DNA from: JANQJA01 sp965267485
GTDB lineage: Bacteria; Pseudomonadota; Gammaproteobacteria; Pseudomonadales; Azotimanducaceae
DNA length: 64,000 bases
Assembly: GCA_965267485.1 (NCBI GenBank)
Contig: OZ254080.1
Span: forward strand, 124,001-188,000
Reading direction: 5' to 3'
This document shows, piece after piece, positions 33,497-41,790 of the stretch. Positions within the stretch are counted from its first letter, which is position 1, and each line of letters begins with the position of its first letter. Below the pieces are notes generated by a model. The model was not told the origin of the DNA. It made no database searches and worked only from the letters and a program-made list of their open reading frames with translations. A program made the translations under genes and the position numbers.

Positions 33497-34037
33497 GCTG
33501 AGCGACACGCTGCTCTCGCTGCCGACAATGGCGGCGGTGCTTGAGGTCGTGCCGGAGCTGGAGGACTTCCGGCTCGTGCGCGTGAACGACCCGCTCAAGG
33601 CGTTCATTCGGTCCGACGAAGATCCGGTCGGGCGCGTGACGGGCGAATTTGTTTACAGCCGGTCGGCGCCGGAACGGATTCACACGATGGCCTCGGCATG
33701 CGCAACCCGTCGCGAGGTTCAGATTTCCGAAGAGACCTTTCTGTTGCGAGACGGCAGCGTCATTCACGTGCGGATGACCATGGTGCCTTTCGAGCAGCAG
33801 GATCGGGTGACTCACATCGTCATCACGATGGAAGACACGACTGAACTGACGAACCTCCGGCTCGCCCACACTCGGCAACTCGCGCTCGCCGCCAGTGGTT
33901 TCGTCGAGATGTGCGCTTGGTGCAACAGTATCAACGCGGACGGTGAATGGCTCCCGCCCACGCGCTTCGTCGAGGAAGTCCGGCACGGTGACGACGCACC
34001 GGCCGAACATCTTTGTCCGGACTGCGCGACCGGCTAG
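33483..34037 (+). CDS. Second PAS-domain protein with Cys4 tail
   Basis: Protein of 184 residues with a PAS-like core (RLVRVNDPLKAFIRSDEDP through HIVITMEDTTEL) and a tail reading CAWC, a Trp after GE, and HLCPDC at the end. The layout parallels the preceding gene while the PAS sequences are only distantly alike. ATG 33483 lies inside the end of the upstream frame (14-base overlap), which indicates translational coupling and a likely functional pair, perhaps a heterodimer. Its 3' end overlaps the convergent VOC gene by four bases. Confidence 0.72.
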   Translation: MTLDELSDTLLSLPTMAAVLEVVPELEDFRLVRVNDPLKAFIRSDEDPVGRVTGEFVYSRSAPERIHTMASACATRREVQISEETFLLRDGSVIHVRMTMVPFEQQDRVTHIVITMEDTTELTNLRLAHTRQLALAASGFVEMCAWCNSINADGEWLPPTRFVEEVRHGDDAPAEHLCPDCATG

Positions 34038-34420
34038 CAGTACGATACGACCTCGAACTCGATGCCGTCGGCATCGTGAAAGTAGAAGCGGCGTCCCGGC
34101 TCGTAGTCAGCGTGGTTGAACGTGTCGAAACCCGCTTCCCTGATGCGCGCCTCGGTTGCATCGAGATCTTCTACCACAACACCGATATGGTTGAGCCCGC
34201 CGGCAACCCCGTAGTTGTCCTGGCGTGACTCTCCGCTCAGTTCCGGCGGCCGGTAAACGGCGATGTAGTCGAGTTCGTTGCCGACGTGGATCGTCCTGCC
34301 GCCACCGAGTGAGGGCCCCTCCCAGCGAATCTTCCAGCCGAAAAGGTTGCAGAGCATGTCTGCCGTTGCCTGAGGGTCGCTGACCGTGATGTTGGTGTGT
34401 TCGATTCTTGCCTGTGTCAT
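34034..34420 (-). CDS. VOC family protein (glyoxalase-like), predicted SoxR target
   Basis: Small protein of 128 residues with a single VOC fold: RIEHTNITVSDPQATADMLC, the FGWKIRWEG segment, GLNHIGVVVEDLDATEARI and the terminal FYFHDADGIEFEVVSYC. Conserved His near 8, His near 76 and Glu near 123 are the expected metal ligands. Could be a glyoxalase or resistance-type protein. ATG 34420 follows AGGAG at eight bases. The promoter upstream has the 19-base spacer and SoxR box, so redox-cycling compounds should induce it. Confidence 0.82.
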   Translation of the reverse strand: MTQARIEHTNITVSDPQATADMLCNLFGWKIRWEGPSLGGGRTIHVGNELDYIAVYRPPELSGESRQDNYGVAGGLNHIGVVVEDLDATEARIREAGFDTFNHADYEPGRRFYFHDADGIEFEVVSYC

Positions 34421-34467
34421 GACCAATTCTCCTGTTCGATGTTGATGTTGTCCGTGATGACGATATG

Positions 34468-34498
34468 ATTCTCAGACCTCAACCTAACTTTAGGTCAA
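34468..34498 (-). promoter_or_regulatory. SoxR-regulated promoter (19-bp spacer) with SoxR box
   Basis: On the minus strand a -35 TTGACC (34498-34493) and -10 GAGAAT (34473-34468) are separated by exactly 19 bases, the over-long spacing that MerR-type activators such as SoxR correct. The spacer contains an 18-base box at 34477-34494 on the plus strand, CCTCAACCTAACTTTAGG, matching 15 of 18 bases of the known E. coli soxS operator CCTCAAGTTAACTTGAGG. It lies between divergent soxR (ATG 34506) and the VOC gene (ATG 34420) and may also autoregulate soxR. Confidence 0.8.
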
Positions 34499-34505
34499 GG
34501 AAAAG

Positions 34506-34964
34506 ATGAAAAAGAATGCGAAGCGAATCCCGATCGGTGAGGTGGCCGAACGAACCGGCCTCTCGGTGTCGGCCATCCGGTTCTACGAATCAGCGGGACT
34601 CGTCTCGCCGACGCGCAACGCAGGCGGGCAGCGGCGATTCCTTCGGTCGGATATTCGCCGGCTTTCCTTCGTGCTCATCGCGCAGCAGCTTGGCTTTTCC
34701 ATTGAAGAGATCCGCAGTCGGCTGGACCGCCTGCCTGAACAGCGAACGCCAACCCAGCGCGACTGGACCCGGCTCAGCCGCGAGTTTCATGAGGAATTGC
34801 AGTCGCGCATCGACATGCTCACCCGGATGCGCGACCGGCTCGACGGCTGCATCGGCTGCGGCTGCCTCTCGCTCGACAATTGCGCGCTCTACAACGCCGA
34901 GGACCGGGCGCGCCGTGCCGGCACCGGCCCGCGATACATACTTCATGACCCGCTGCCCGAGTGA
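34506..34964 (+). CDS. soxR: SoxR, redox-sensing MerR-family transcription activator
   Basis: Regulator of 152 residues. MerR-type helix-turn-helix at IGEVAERTGLSVSAIRFYESAGL (10-32), wing GGQRRFLRSDIRRL, long dimerisation helix, and the [2Fe-2S] cluster motif CIGCGCLSLDNC (Cys 115, 118, 120, 126), exactly the CX2CXCX5C spacing of SoxR. Oxidation of the cluster by redox-cycling agents activates target promoters. No soxS lies beside it, as is usual outside enterobacteria, where SoxR controls transporters and oxidoreductases directly. Here the direct target appears to be the divergent VOC gene. Confidence 0.95.
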   Translation: MKKNAKRIPIGEVAERTGLSVSAIRFYESAGLVSPTRNAGGQRRFLRSDIRRLSFVLIAQQLGFSIEEIRSRLDRLPEQRTPTQRDWTRLSREFHEELQSRIDMLTRMRDRLDGCIGCGCLSLDNCALYNAEDRARRAGTGPRYILHDPLPE

Positions 34965-35039
34965 CGCGCCGGGCGCGCGAATAGTTACTCTGTATAAACT
35001 AAGTGGATATACCGGAGTCGTGCGGTTATTCTCTTGGGG

Positions 35040-35660
35040 ATGACGATTCCTGCCAGAAGACGGACTCAGGAGGAGCGCAAGGCCGAGTCCGAACGCCGTA
35101 TTATCGAAGCCGCGGTCGAGTTGTTCGCTACCCAGGGCTATGTGAAGACCACGCTGAACCAGGTGGGGACTCGCGCTGGCTATACGGGCGGGCTCATCAG
35201 CAGTCGCTTCGGCTCGAAAGAGAACCTCTTGCGCGTCGTACTCAAGGTCGTCAGCGACGGCTTTCTGAAGGAGCGCATCAGCACCGTCATTGATCCTGCC
35301 GACACCCGGGGCTCGCTGCACCGGTTCGTCGAGATGTACCTCACCGATGTGTCAAAGAAGCAGAGCGCCGTCCGCGCGCTTTACGTCGTGATGGGTGAGG
35401 CCCTTGGTGCGGTCGCGGAAGTGCAGCAGGAAGTCGCAGACTTCAACCAGCTCACGCGCGAGCGTCTTGCGGAGATCGTTGCCGCCGGGGTGTCGTCCGG
35501 TGAACTTGGCAGTGACGTCAATGCCGACTCGGCCGCCGTGTTGATTCTCGCCCTGATTCGCGGCGTGACCATGCAATACCTTTCTGATCCCCGACGGTTC
35601 CAGATGCCCGAGGTGATCGCATCCGTCAACGAGATGATCGACGATCATCTGTTCTCCTGA
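35040..35660 (+). CDS. TetR/AcrR family transcriptional regulator
   Basis: Regulator of 206 residues. N-terminal basic RRRTQEERKAESERRIIEAAVELFA leads into the helix-turn-helix TTLNQVGTRAGYTGGLISSRFGSKENLL (about 38-65); the C-terminal ligand domain is all-helical. The ribosome site is poor; TTG at 35034 is an alternative start. It is 12 bases upstream of the NAD-dependent epimerase/dehydratase gene, which it may control. Confidence 0.9.
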   Translation: MTIPARRRTQEERKAESERRIIEAAVELFATQGYVKTTLNQVGTRAGYTGGLISSRFGSKENLLRVVLKVVSDGFLKERISTVIDPADTRGSLHRFVEMYLTDVSKKQSAVRALYVVMGEALGAVAEVQQEVADFNQLTRERLAEIVAAGVSSGELGSDVNADSAAVLILALIRGVTMQYLSDPRRFQMPEVIASVNEMIDDHLFS

Positions 35661-35672
35661 TCGGAGTTCCCG

Positions 35673-36665
35673 ATGAGCACGCCACAAATCTGCGTGATCG
35701 GCGCCAGCGGTCTCGTCGGCGCGAACATCACCCGCGCCGCGCTGGCCCGGGGGTACGCGGTGGCGGGCACGCTCCGGGATAGCGCAGACCCCGAGAAAGT
35801 CGGTGCGCTGAGGGCGTTGCCGAATGCCGGCAACCTGACGCTCTACAGCGGCGATATGTCGATCCCGGGCGCCTTCGATGAGGCACTGGCCGGTGCAGAC
35901 TGCGTCTACATCGCGAGCCTCATTCCCACCTATTTCGCGGCCGACGGAACGCCCGCGCGTGAACTCGACGACGAGCGCGGATACGAGGAGATCGTGCGGC
36001 CAACGCTAGACGGCTGTCTCAACATTCTGCGCAGCGCCGCCGCGGCAGGTGTCGGAAACGCGGTGATCTGCAGCAGCACAAGCAGCACCAACCCGGTGCC
36101 GCCGGTCGCCAACAAGAACGAGGTGGATCACTGGTCCGACGAGCAGGAGCAGTATCGCGCGAAGAAGTACACGTCGGCCGCGAAGACGGTGATGGAGAAA
36201 GCCGCCATGGCGTACGCAGAGGAGCACGGGATTCGCCTTTGCATACTGCTGCCTACAATGATGCTGGGGCCGCCGGTTTTGCCGGCGCACCGCAAGGCGG
36301 GCTTTGGGGCGATGATCGACCGCCTGCTAGCGGGGGAGAAGCCCAGGCATGTATCAGTGCCGAATGATTCCATGTCGATGATTCACCTCGATGATCTGGC
36401 GAACCTTTTCCTCGCATGTTTTGAAAACGAGTCAGCGAAGGGGCGCTATTTCGGCGTCTATGATTCGTGGCATTGGCAGGACATCTACGACTGCCTTGCG
36501 CGGCTGATTCCCGAGGCGCCTATGCCGGCGAGACTCGACGAACCGAGGGCAGAGGCCACGAGCTTCGATTTCACGCGCCGTGACAGTCTTGGTATCACGC
36601 TGCGCGACGTTCCCTCCATGCTGGAAGAAATGGTCGCCTGGCACAGGGCGCACCCGCTGCCCTGA
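35673..36665 (+). CDS. NAD-dependent epimerase/dehydratase family protein (dihydroflavonol-reductase-like)
   Basis: Extended SDR of 330 residues. Gly-rich motif VIGASGLVGANI at residues 5-16, the AGADCVYIASL segment, and CSSTSSTNPVPP near residue 132 followed by KKYTSAAKTVMEKAAMAYAEE; LPTMMLGPPVLP is typical of dihydroflavonol/cinnamoyl reductase-like members. The expected YxxxK active-site spacing is ambiguous in this sequence (a Tyr-x4-Lys and a nearby Tyr-x3-Lys). Directly follows the TetR gene. Substrate unknown. Confidence 0.85.
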   Translation: MSTPQICVIGASGLVGANITRAALARGYAVAGTLRDSADPEKVGALRALPNAGNLTLYSGDMSIPGAFDEALAGADCVYIASLIPTYFAADGTPARELDDERGYEEIVRPTLDGCLNILRSAAAAGVGNAVICSSTSSTNPVPPVANKNEVDHWSDEQEQYRAKKYTSAAKTVMEKAAMAYAEEHGIRLCILLPTMMLGPPVLPAHRKAGFGAMIDRLLAGEKPRHVSVPNDSMSMIHLDDLANLFLACFENESAKGRYFGVYDSWHWQDIYDCLARLIPEAPMPARLDEPRAEATSFDFTRRDSLGITLRDVPSMLEEMVAWHRAHPLP

Positions 36666-36674
36666 GGCAGCGGG
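36653..36674. terminator. Hairpin over the stop codon of the epimerase gene
   Basis: CCCGCTGCC and GGCAGCGGG form a perfect nine-pair stem with a four-base loop that contains the TGA. It lies between convergent genes but has no T run on either side, so it may be a weak or Rho-assisted terminator or a 3' stabilising hairpin. Confidence 0.4.
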
Positions 36675-36692
36675 ATATCTGTTCACCGGCGC

Positions 36693-37124
36693 TCAGCTTC
36701 GGGAAGCGGCGCCCGAAAACTCGCGAACGAACTCCGCAAGCGGTTTGTTATTACAGGTCACCGCGCTGGTGTCCCGAACGCCGAATTCCCGCGCGATCTC
36801 ATCGTAGTCCGACGAAGACGTTGCGGCGGCGACGCAGAGTTTCGTCGCCACGTCGTTGGCGCCGGGGCGGAGCGCAACGGGGGCCTCGCCGCGGATGGAG
36901 TCGACGAAGCGGTCGACGTCCTTGCCGTTACAGGCGAGCGCGCTGCGGCTGATGCGCAGGTCGCGCAGTTTGCGTTCAAATGCCTGCGGTTGCTCGACCG
37001 CGGTAACGCAGAGTTCGCTGTAGAGCGTGCTGTCGCCGCTGACGATGTTCACGTCGTTGGCAAAGCTGGTACCGGCGAACGGAAGGGTTAGAGATGCGGC
37101 CAAAATGATCTGGCGAATCTTCAT
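36693..37124 (-). CDS. Secreted DUF3718-like protein with two Cys-pair repeats
   Basis: Protein of 143 residues with a signal peptide (IILAASLTLPFAGTSFAND). The mature chain is an internal duplication: LYSELCVTAVEQPQAFERKL...ALACNGKDVDRFV and VATKLCVAAATSSSDYDEIA...AVTCNNKPLAEFV, each with one early and one late Cys that probably form a disulfide. The pattern matches DUF3718, of unknown function, common in marine gammaproteobacteria. The CNGK/CNNK motif before the last helix is shared by both halves. Confidence 0.75.
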   Translation of the reverse strand: MKIRQIILAASLTLPFAGTSFANDVNIVSGDSTLYSELCVTAVEQPQAFERKLRDLRISRSALACNGKDVDRFVDSIRGEAPVALRPGANDVATKLCVAAATSSSDYDEIAREFGVRDTSAVTCNNKPLAEFVREFSGAASRS

Positions 37125-37199
37125 GGAGTGGGCTCCTTGATGAGATGTTGTGACACTCGTTGTTAGTGCATTGTGCTACGCAACATCAATCGGGCCGGA

Positions 37200-37694
37200 T
37201 CACCGGGTTGCTGTCTTCCTCGCCGTCCATTCCGCCAGCGCCTTTCTGCCGGCCGCCTGCCGGTCTGAATCGCTTACGCCGTCATCGACAGGGGCACTCA
37301 GTTCCACGACGTAGCCGTTCGGGTCGCGAAAGTAGATGGAGTGGATGAAACCGTGGTCGGATATCCCGCGGGTCTCGATGCCCTTCGCCTTGCCCGCATC
37401 GAACATCGCGTGCAGGGTTTCCATGTCGACCTCGAGCGCGATATGAAGGTCAAAGTCGTGCTGGTCGACGAACTCGAACGGCATGTCCGGCGCTTCGAAG
37501 AAGGCAATGCAGCCGCCGTCGGCCATGGCGTAGAAACTGTGGAGAACCCGCGTATCGCGACCGGTCATGGTCGTCTTGATCTCAAAGGCGTCGATCATCT
37601 CGAGGCCCAGGAAGTCCTCGTAGAAGGCGCGGGTTTCTTCGGAATCGCGGCAGCGGTATGCGGCGTGGTTGAGTTTCTGAATCTGGCTTGTCAT
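37200..37694 (-). CDS. VOC family protein (extradiol-dioxygenase/glyoxalase-like)
   Basis: Single-domain VOC protein of 164 residues: QKLNHAAYRCRDSEETRAFYEDFLGL at the start, HSFYAMADGGCIAFFEAPD in the middle and HGFIHSIYFRDPNGYVVELSAP near residue 135, giving probable His and Glu metal ligands. It lies 13 bases downstream of the LysR gene in the same direction and is probably co-transcribed with it. ATG 37694 is used; an in-frame GTG at 37703 is possible. Reaction unknown. Confidence 0.85.
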   Translation of the reverse strand: MTSQIQKLNHAAYRCRDSEETRAFYEDFLGLEMIDAFEIKTTMTGRDTRVLHSFYAMADGGCIAFFEAPDMPFEFVDQHDFDLHIALEVDMETLHAMFDAGKAKGIETRGISDHGFIHSIYFRDPNGYVVELSAPVDDGVSDSDRQAAGRKALAEWTARKTATR

Positions 37695-37707
37695 GGCAGG
37701 CACTGTA

Positions 37708-38604
37708 TCACGGGGGCGTATCGCGAGCGGGCAGCGCGTCGCGGATGATGGCTTCGAGGCGGGTCAGCCCGGGCCCCTTGATGAAACCGCCGGCGTGGAC
37801 GAGATACAAAGCGCTTGCACGCTCCGCGCCTTCCTGCAGCGGCAGGGGCTGGAGCACGCCTTCGTCGAGTTCGTTGCGGACGATGTCGCAGGCGACCCAG
37901 GCGTAACCGAGACCCATGCACAGTGCCCGAATCGATGTTGCTTTGTGGCTGACGACCAGACGCTGGTGCGATCCTTCCCAGGCCGGATTCCTCGATCGCT
38001 GGCTACCGCTGTCGCGAACGAGAATGTGCCGGTGACAGCGCAGGTCTTCCGGCGTGACCGGGCGATCCAGCCTGTGCAGCGGGTGGTCAGGTGCCGCAAC
38101 GGCCACCCGCGGTACATCCATCAGCAGGTCGCCGAGGAACCCGGGCGGCACCAGTGAGGTGATGGCCAGCTGTACCTCGCCCTGGAGCAGCAGTTCGTTT
38201 GTGCCATCGAGCACGGACTCGTAGAGCTCGAGCCTGACGTCGGGATACTCGGCGGTGAATTGCTGCAGGCACTCAAGCAGCAGCCAGGTCGGAAACAGGG
38301 CATCGACGGCAATCCGGATCTCCGGCTCCCGCCCCGCTGCGAGGCTGGCGGCGGCAGATTCGACGCGTTCGGCTTCATCGACCAGCGAGCGTGCCCGAAG
38401 CAGCAGCACGCTGCCGGTCTCTGTCAGCCGGGCGCGCCGACCGTCCATCTCGAACAGCTTCACATCCAGCAGGTCCTCGATCTTCTGTACGGCGTAGGTA
38501 ATCGACGATTGGCTCTTGTGAAGCTTCTCGGCCGCGCGCGCATAGCTGCCGGCATCGTTGACCGCGATGAACGCCTGCCATTGATCGAGTGAGATCCTGG
38601 ACAT
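37708..38604 (-). CDS. LysR family transcriptional regulator
   Basis: Regulator of 298 residues. N-terminal winged helix-turn-helix: SLDQWQAFIAVNDAGSYARAAEKLHKSQSSITYAVQKIE, then the substrate-binding domain typical of the family. It is divergent from azoR and pirin with 95 bases between starts, an arrangement in which such regulators activate quinone or azo-compound detoxification genes. The inducer-binding domain has two cysteine-poor Rossmann-like halves with no special feature. Confidence 0.92.
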   Translation of the reverse strand: MSRISLDQWQAFIAVNDAGSYARAAEKLHKSQSSITYAVQKIEDLLDVKLFEMDGRRARLTETGSVLLLRARSLVDEAERVESAAASLAAGREPEIRIAVDALFPTWLLLECLQQFTAEYPDVRLELYESVLDGTNELLLQGEVQLAITSLVPPGFLGDLLMDVPRVAVAAPDHPLHRLDRPVTPEDLRCHRHILVRDSGSQRSRNPAWEGSHQRLVVSHKATSIRALCMGLGYAWVACDIVRNELDEGVLQPLPLQEGAERASALYLVHAGGFIKGPGLTRLEAIIRDALPARDTPP

Positions 38605-38699
38605 ATCTGATAATCCGATTGGTTAACCCGAATTATTGCGCTTTTTAATCGTCTTTGGCGATAGTTTAATGGCCGGCATCTCAGACGGAGGTTCTAATC
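38605..38699. promoter_or_regulatory. LysR-azoR divergent control region
   Basis: The 95-base gap is A/T-rich. An imperfect inverted repeat (ATAATC ... GAATTAT) around 38609-38637 may bind the LysR protein, and a weak plus-strand promoter TTGCGC (38636-38641), 18-base spacer, GATAGT (38660-38665) would serve azoR. A good ribosome site (GGAGG) precedes the azoR ATG. Assignments are by eye only. Confidence 0.35.
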
Positions 38700-39299
38700 A
38701 TGAAAAATCTGCTTCAGTTGAATACCAGCATTTTCGGCGCCGACGGGCAGTCATCGAGGCTCGCGGACGCTTTTGTCGAACAGTTGCGCACCGCTGAGGC
38801 GTTCGACCTCACCTTTCGCGATCTCGGCGCTGATCCCGTGCCCCATCTGACGGCCGCGGTGGCGGGCGCAGCGATGGCGCCGCTGGCCGAGCGGACGCCG
38901 GCGCAGCGGGCCGAGGCAGCGCTCGCGGATACGCTCATCGACGAACTGGCGGCCGCCGATGTCATCGTGCTGGGATTGCCCATGTACAACTTCAGCGTTC
39001 CGTCGGCACTCAAGGCGTGGTTCGATCATGTCGCCCGTGCAGGCACGACCTTCAGGTATACGGCCTCCGGCCCGGAAGGACTGCTCGGCGACAAGAAGGT
39101 CTATGTCTTTGCCGCCCGGGGTGGCACTTACGCCGGTACCGATGCGGATCTGCAGACGCCCTATATCCGCCAGTTCTTCGGACTGCTCGGTATCGAGGAC
39201 ATCGAGTTCGTCTATGCGGAAGGACTGAATCTCGGTGAGGACAGCAAGCAGGCGGCATTGGCGAAGGCGGATACTGAACTTCGAGACCTGGCCGCCTGA
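38700..39299 (+). CDS. azoR: FMN-dependent NADH-azoreductase
   Basis: Flavodoxin-fold enzyme of 199 residues reducing azo bonds and quinones with NADH in two-electron steps. Family features: LLQLNTSIFGADGQSSRLADAF at the FMN phosphate loop, GLPMYNFSVPSALKAWFDHVARAGTTFRYT in the flavin/substrate region, and VFAARGGTYAGT. Clear GGAGG ribosome site. Followed after 11 bases by a pirin gene, a common pairing under LysR control for quinone and electrophile defence. Confidence 0.93.
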   Translation: MKNLLQLNTSIFGADGQSSRLADAFVEQLRTAEAFDLTFRDLGADPVPHLTAAVAGAAMAPLAERTPAQRAEAALADTLIDELAAADVIVLGLPMYNFSVPSALKAWFDHVARAGTTFRYTASGPEGLLGDKKVYVFAARGGTYAGTDADLQTPYIRQFFGLLGIEDIEFVYAEGLNLGEDSKQAALAKADTELRDLAA

Positions 39300-39310
39300 A
39301 GGAGGAAGCG

Positions 39311-40165
39311 ATGAGAGCAAGAGAACTGAAGTACGTAATCCCGGCGGTCGCGACCAGCGACGGAGCCGGCGTAAAGATCAGGCGAAGCATCGGTGCGCAG
39401 CCCGGCCTGCGGCTGGATCCATTTTTGATGCTGGACGAGTTTTTCTCCGATGATCCGGAGGATTACCTGGCCGGATTCCCGGCCCATCCCCATCGCGGGT
39501 TCGAGACTGTGACGTACATGCTTGATGGTCACATGCAGCACAAGGATCATCTCGGCAATACGGGTGACCTCGGGCCGGGTGATGTGCAGTGGATGACGGC
39601 GGCCCGCGGCATCATTCATTCCGAAATGCCGCAGCAGACGGAAGGGCGGATGCGGGGCTTCCAGCTCTGGCTGAACCTGCCCGCATCGGAAAAGATGGCA
39701 GCAGCGGACTACCGCGACATTCCGGCGGCGGACATTCCGCAGGTAAGTGTCGACGGGAGTGTGGTACGCGTCATCGCCGGTGACTTCGGTACCGGAGCGC
39801 GACGCACCCCGGGTGCCGTCACCGGCCGTTCGACAGCGCCGCTGTACCTCGACATCGCGCTCGAACCTGACGGGACGATAGAGGTGCCGGTTGCGGCCAC
39901 CCATAGTGCGTTCGTGTATCTCTACGATGGCACGGGCAAGCTCGGGGACCATGGGGCCGACCTGCCGCTGCGCGGCGCCGCCGCGCTTGGCCAGGGTGAC
40001 GTCGTGCGTTTGGCCGCCGGTACTGATGGCGCCAGGCTGCTGCTGCTCGCTGCGCGCCCGCTGGAGGAGCCCGTGGTGCAGTACGGACCGTTCGTCATGA
40101 ACACCCGTGACGAAATCGAGCAGGCGCTGGCGGACTACCGCGACGGCAAGCTCACCGCGGCCTGA
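39311..40165 (+). CDS. Pirin family protein
   Basis: Bicupin of 284 residues. Metal ligands are visible in HPHRGFETVTYMLDG (His, His) and ARGIIHSEMP (His, Glu), with the characteristic FLMLDEFF stretch before them and a second cupin from about residue 165. Bacterial pirins can act as quercetinase-type dioxygenases or as redox-responsive partners of other enzymes. Co-transcribed with azoR. Ribosome site GGAGGAAGCG precedes the ATG. Confidence 0.93.
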   Translation: MRARELKYVIPAVATSDGAGVKIRRSIGAQPGLRLDPFLMLDEFFSDDPEDYLAGFPAHPHRGFETVTYMLDGHMQHKDHLGNTGDLGPGDVQWMTAARGIIHSEMPQQTEGRMRGFQLWLNLPASEKMAAADYRDIPAADIPQVSVDGSVVRVIAGDFGTGARRTPGAVTGRSTAPLYLDIALEPDGTIEVPVAATHSAFVYLYDGTGKLGDHGADLPLRGAAALGQGDVVRLAAGTDGARLLLLAARPLEEPVVQYGPFVMNTRDEIEQALADYRDGKLTAA

Positions 40166-40186
40166 GCCGGTCTCCTAGACCGGCTC
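40164..40186. terminator. Bidirectional hairpin spanning both stop codons of pirin and MFS genes
   Basis: GAGCCGGTCT and AGACCGGCTC form a perfect ten-pair stem with a three-base loop. The plus-strand TGA of pirin lies at its left edge and the minus-strand TAG of the MFS gene in the centre. There is no T run. Its position and symmetry suggest a shared termination or 3'-end protecting element. Confidence 0.5.
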
Positions 40187-41752
40187 TCCCAGCGCGCGGG
40201 CGCGATCGAGTCGTGTCGCTTCGTCTTCCTTGAGGCTGAGTGACGCGAAGATCAGCGCCACCATTGCAACCCCGAGCATCATAAGGCCCCAGAGCATGCC
40301 TTCACGCAGTGCGTCCGACGGCGACGCGCCGGTCGCGAGAATCGTGTCGCTGATCTGGCCGATTGTGTACGGCCCGAGCGCGAGTCCGATGAAGGTTACC
40401 ATCAGGATATAGAAGGCTGACGCGATGGCCCGCATGCGCGGCAGCACCAGATCGTTCACGGTCGAAGCGGCCGGGCCGATCCACATCGGCACGGTCACCG
40501 AGAGGAAGAAGTTGGCGATGTACGCCACCACGACGTCGTCGGTTGTGAGCAGCAGGAGTGCGAGCGGCGCCGACAGTACGATCGAGGCCATGCCCACCCA
40601 CATCTTTGCGAGCTGGTATCGCGGTCGCAGCTTGTCGGCGATCACGCCTCCGGCGGTAACGCCGAACCAGCCACCCACGGCGGCGGACAGGCCAAGAATG
40701 GTACCCGCCTCGGAAGCGCTGACCTCATGCACGCGCTGAAAGAAGGGTGGGCCCCAGAAGCCGGTGCCGTAGCTGACAAAGGCAATGCTGGGGAAACCGA
40801 TGGAGGTCAACACGACCGTCCGTGATTTGAAGATCATCGCGAAGGTCGCCGGGTCGTTGTACGCGAGGTTCTGGGCCCACGAGAATGCGGCATAGACGCC
40901 GATCCCGAGCGCGAGCCACTGTGCGCCGGTGCCGGTCGCGATGTACAGGCCGTAGCTGATGGCAGCAACGGCGAAGGCGGCAATGATGTTAATCGCAATC
41001 CCGCGGGCACCGGCGCCGACTGCCGCGAGCCGTGCGAGGTTGAAGCCGGGCAGGATTGCACTCAGCTCGAGCCAGGCTTCGCGGAAGGGGTGAGGGTGGG
41101 GCGGCGTGATGATGCCTTCGCTCTGGCCACGCAGCGGTTCCTTCAGCGTCCAGACCAACAGCGACATGAGGATGCCGGGTATGCCGACCGCGAAAAAAGC
41201 GACGTGCCATCCCTTCAGCTGCATGGGTGCCGCCGCGGGGTCAGGGTAGAGCGCCGCCCAGCCGTCGAGAATGACGCCGCCCAGGAAGATACCAATGCCG
41301 GCGCCGATATAGACGCCACTCGAGTAGACCGCGAGCGCGGTGGTCCGCTGCGCCGGCGAGAAGTAGTCCGACAGCATCGAGAACGCGGCGGGCGTCGCCG
41401 ACGCTTCGCCGATGCCAACCCCCACGCGGTAGAACGCGAGCGAGCCGAAGCTGCGCGCGGTGCCGGACAGTGCGGTCATGACGCTCCAGAATGCGAGGCC
41501 GACTGCGATCAGGCTCTTGCGGACCCAGAGATCGGCAAGGCGCCCGAGCGGAATACCGAAGACCGCATAAAACACTGCAAACGCAGTGCCGTACAAAAAG
41601 CCGATCTCTGCATCTGAGATGCCGAGGTCTGCCTTGATGTCTTCGGCGAGAATCGACAGGATCTGCCGGTCGATGAAGTTGAAGATGTAGACGACAACGA
41701 GTATTGCGAGGACGTACTTCGCGTAGCGCCCGCCGATCTCCGGCTTGTCCAT
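40175..41752 (-). CDS. MFS transporter (spinster-like)
   Basis: Inner-membrane carrier of 525 residues with 12 predicted helices. Opening FNFIDRQILSILAEDIKADLG and the loop GIPLGRLADLWVRKSLIAVGLAFWSVMTALSG carry the MFS motif between helices 2 and 3; VGIGEASATPAAFSMLSDYF is typical of spinster-like members often found beside lipid- or aromatic-degradation genes. An unusually long internal loop near residues 140-230 separates the halves. Substrate unknown. Confidence 0.9.
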   Translation of the reverse strand: MDKPEIGGRYAKYVLAILVVVYIFNFIDRQILSILAEDIKADLGISDAEIGFLYGTAFAVFYAVFGIPLGRLADLWVRKSLIAVGLAFWSVMTALSGTARSFGSLAFYRVGVGIGEASATPAAFSMLSDYFSPAQRTTALAVYSSGVYIGAGIGIFLGGVILDGWAALYPDPAAAPMQLKGWHVAFFAVGIPGILMSLLVWTLKEPLRGQSEGIITPPHPHPFREAWLELSAILPGFNLARLAAVGAGARGIAINIIAAFAVAAISYGLYIATGTGAQWLALGIGVYAAFSWAQNLAYNDPATFAMIFKSRTVVLTSIGFPSIAFVSYGTGFWGPPFFQRVHEVSASEAGTILGLSAAVGGWFGVTAGGVIADKLRPRYQLAKMWVGMASIVLSAPLALLLLTTDDVVVAYIANFFLSVTVPMWIGPAASTVNDLVLPRMRAIASAFYILMVTFIGLALGPYTIGQISDTILATGASPSDALREGMLWGLMMLGVAMVALIFASLSLKEDEATRLDRARALGEPV

Positions 41753-41790
41753 AGATTCCCCCTTCTTGTTCTTGTTATTGCTGCCTCGTG

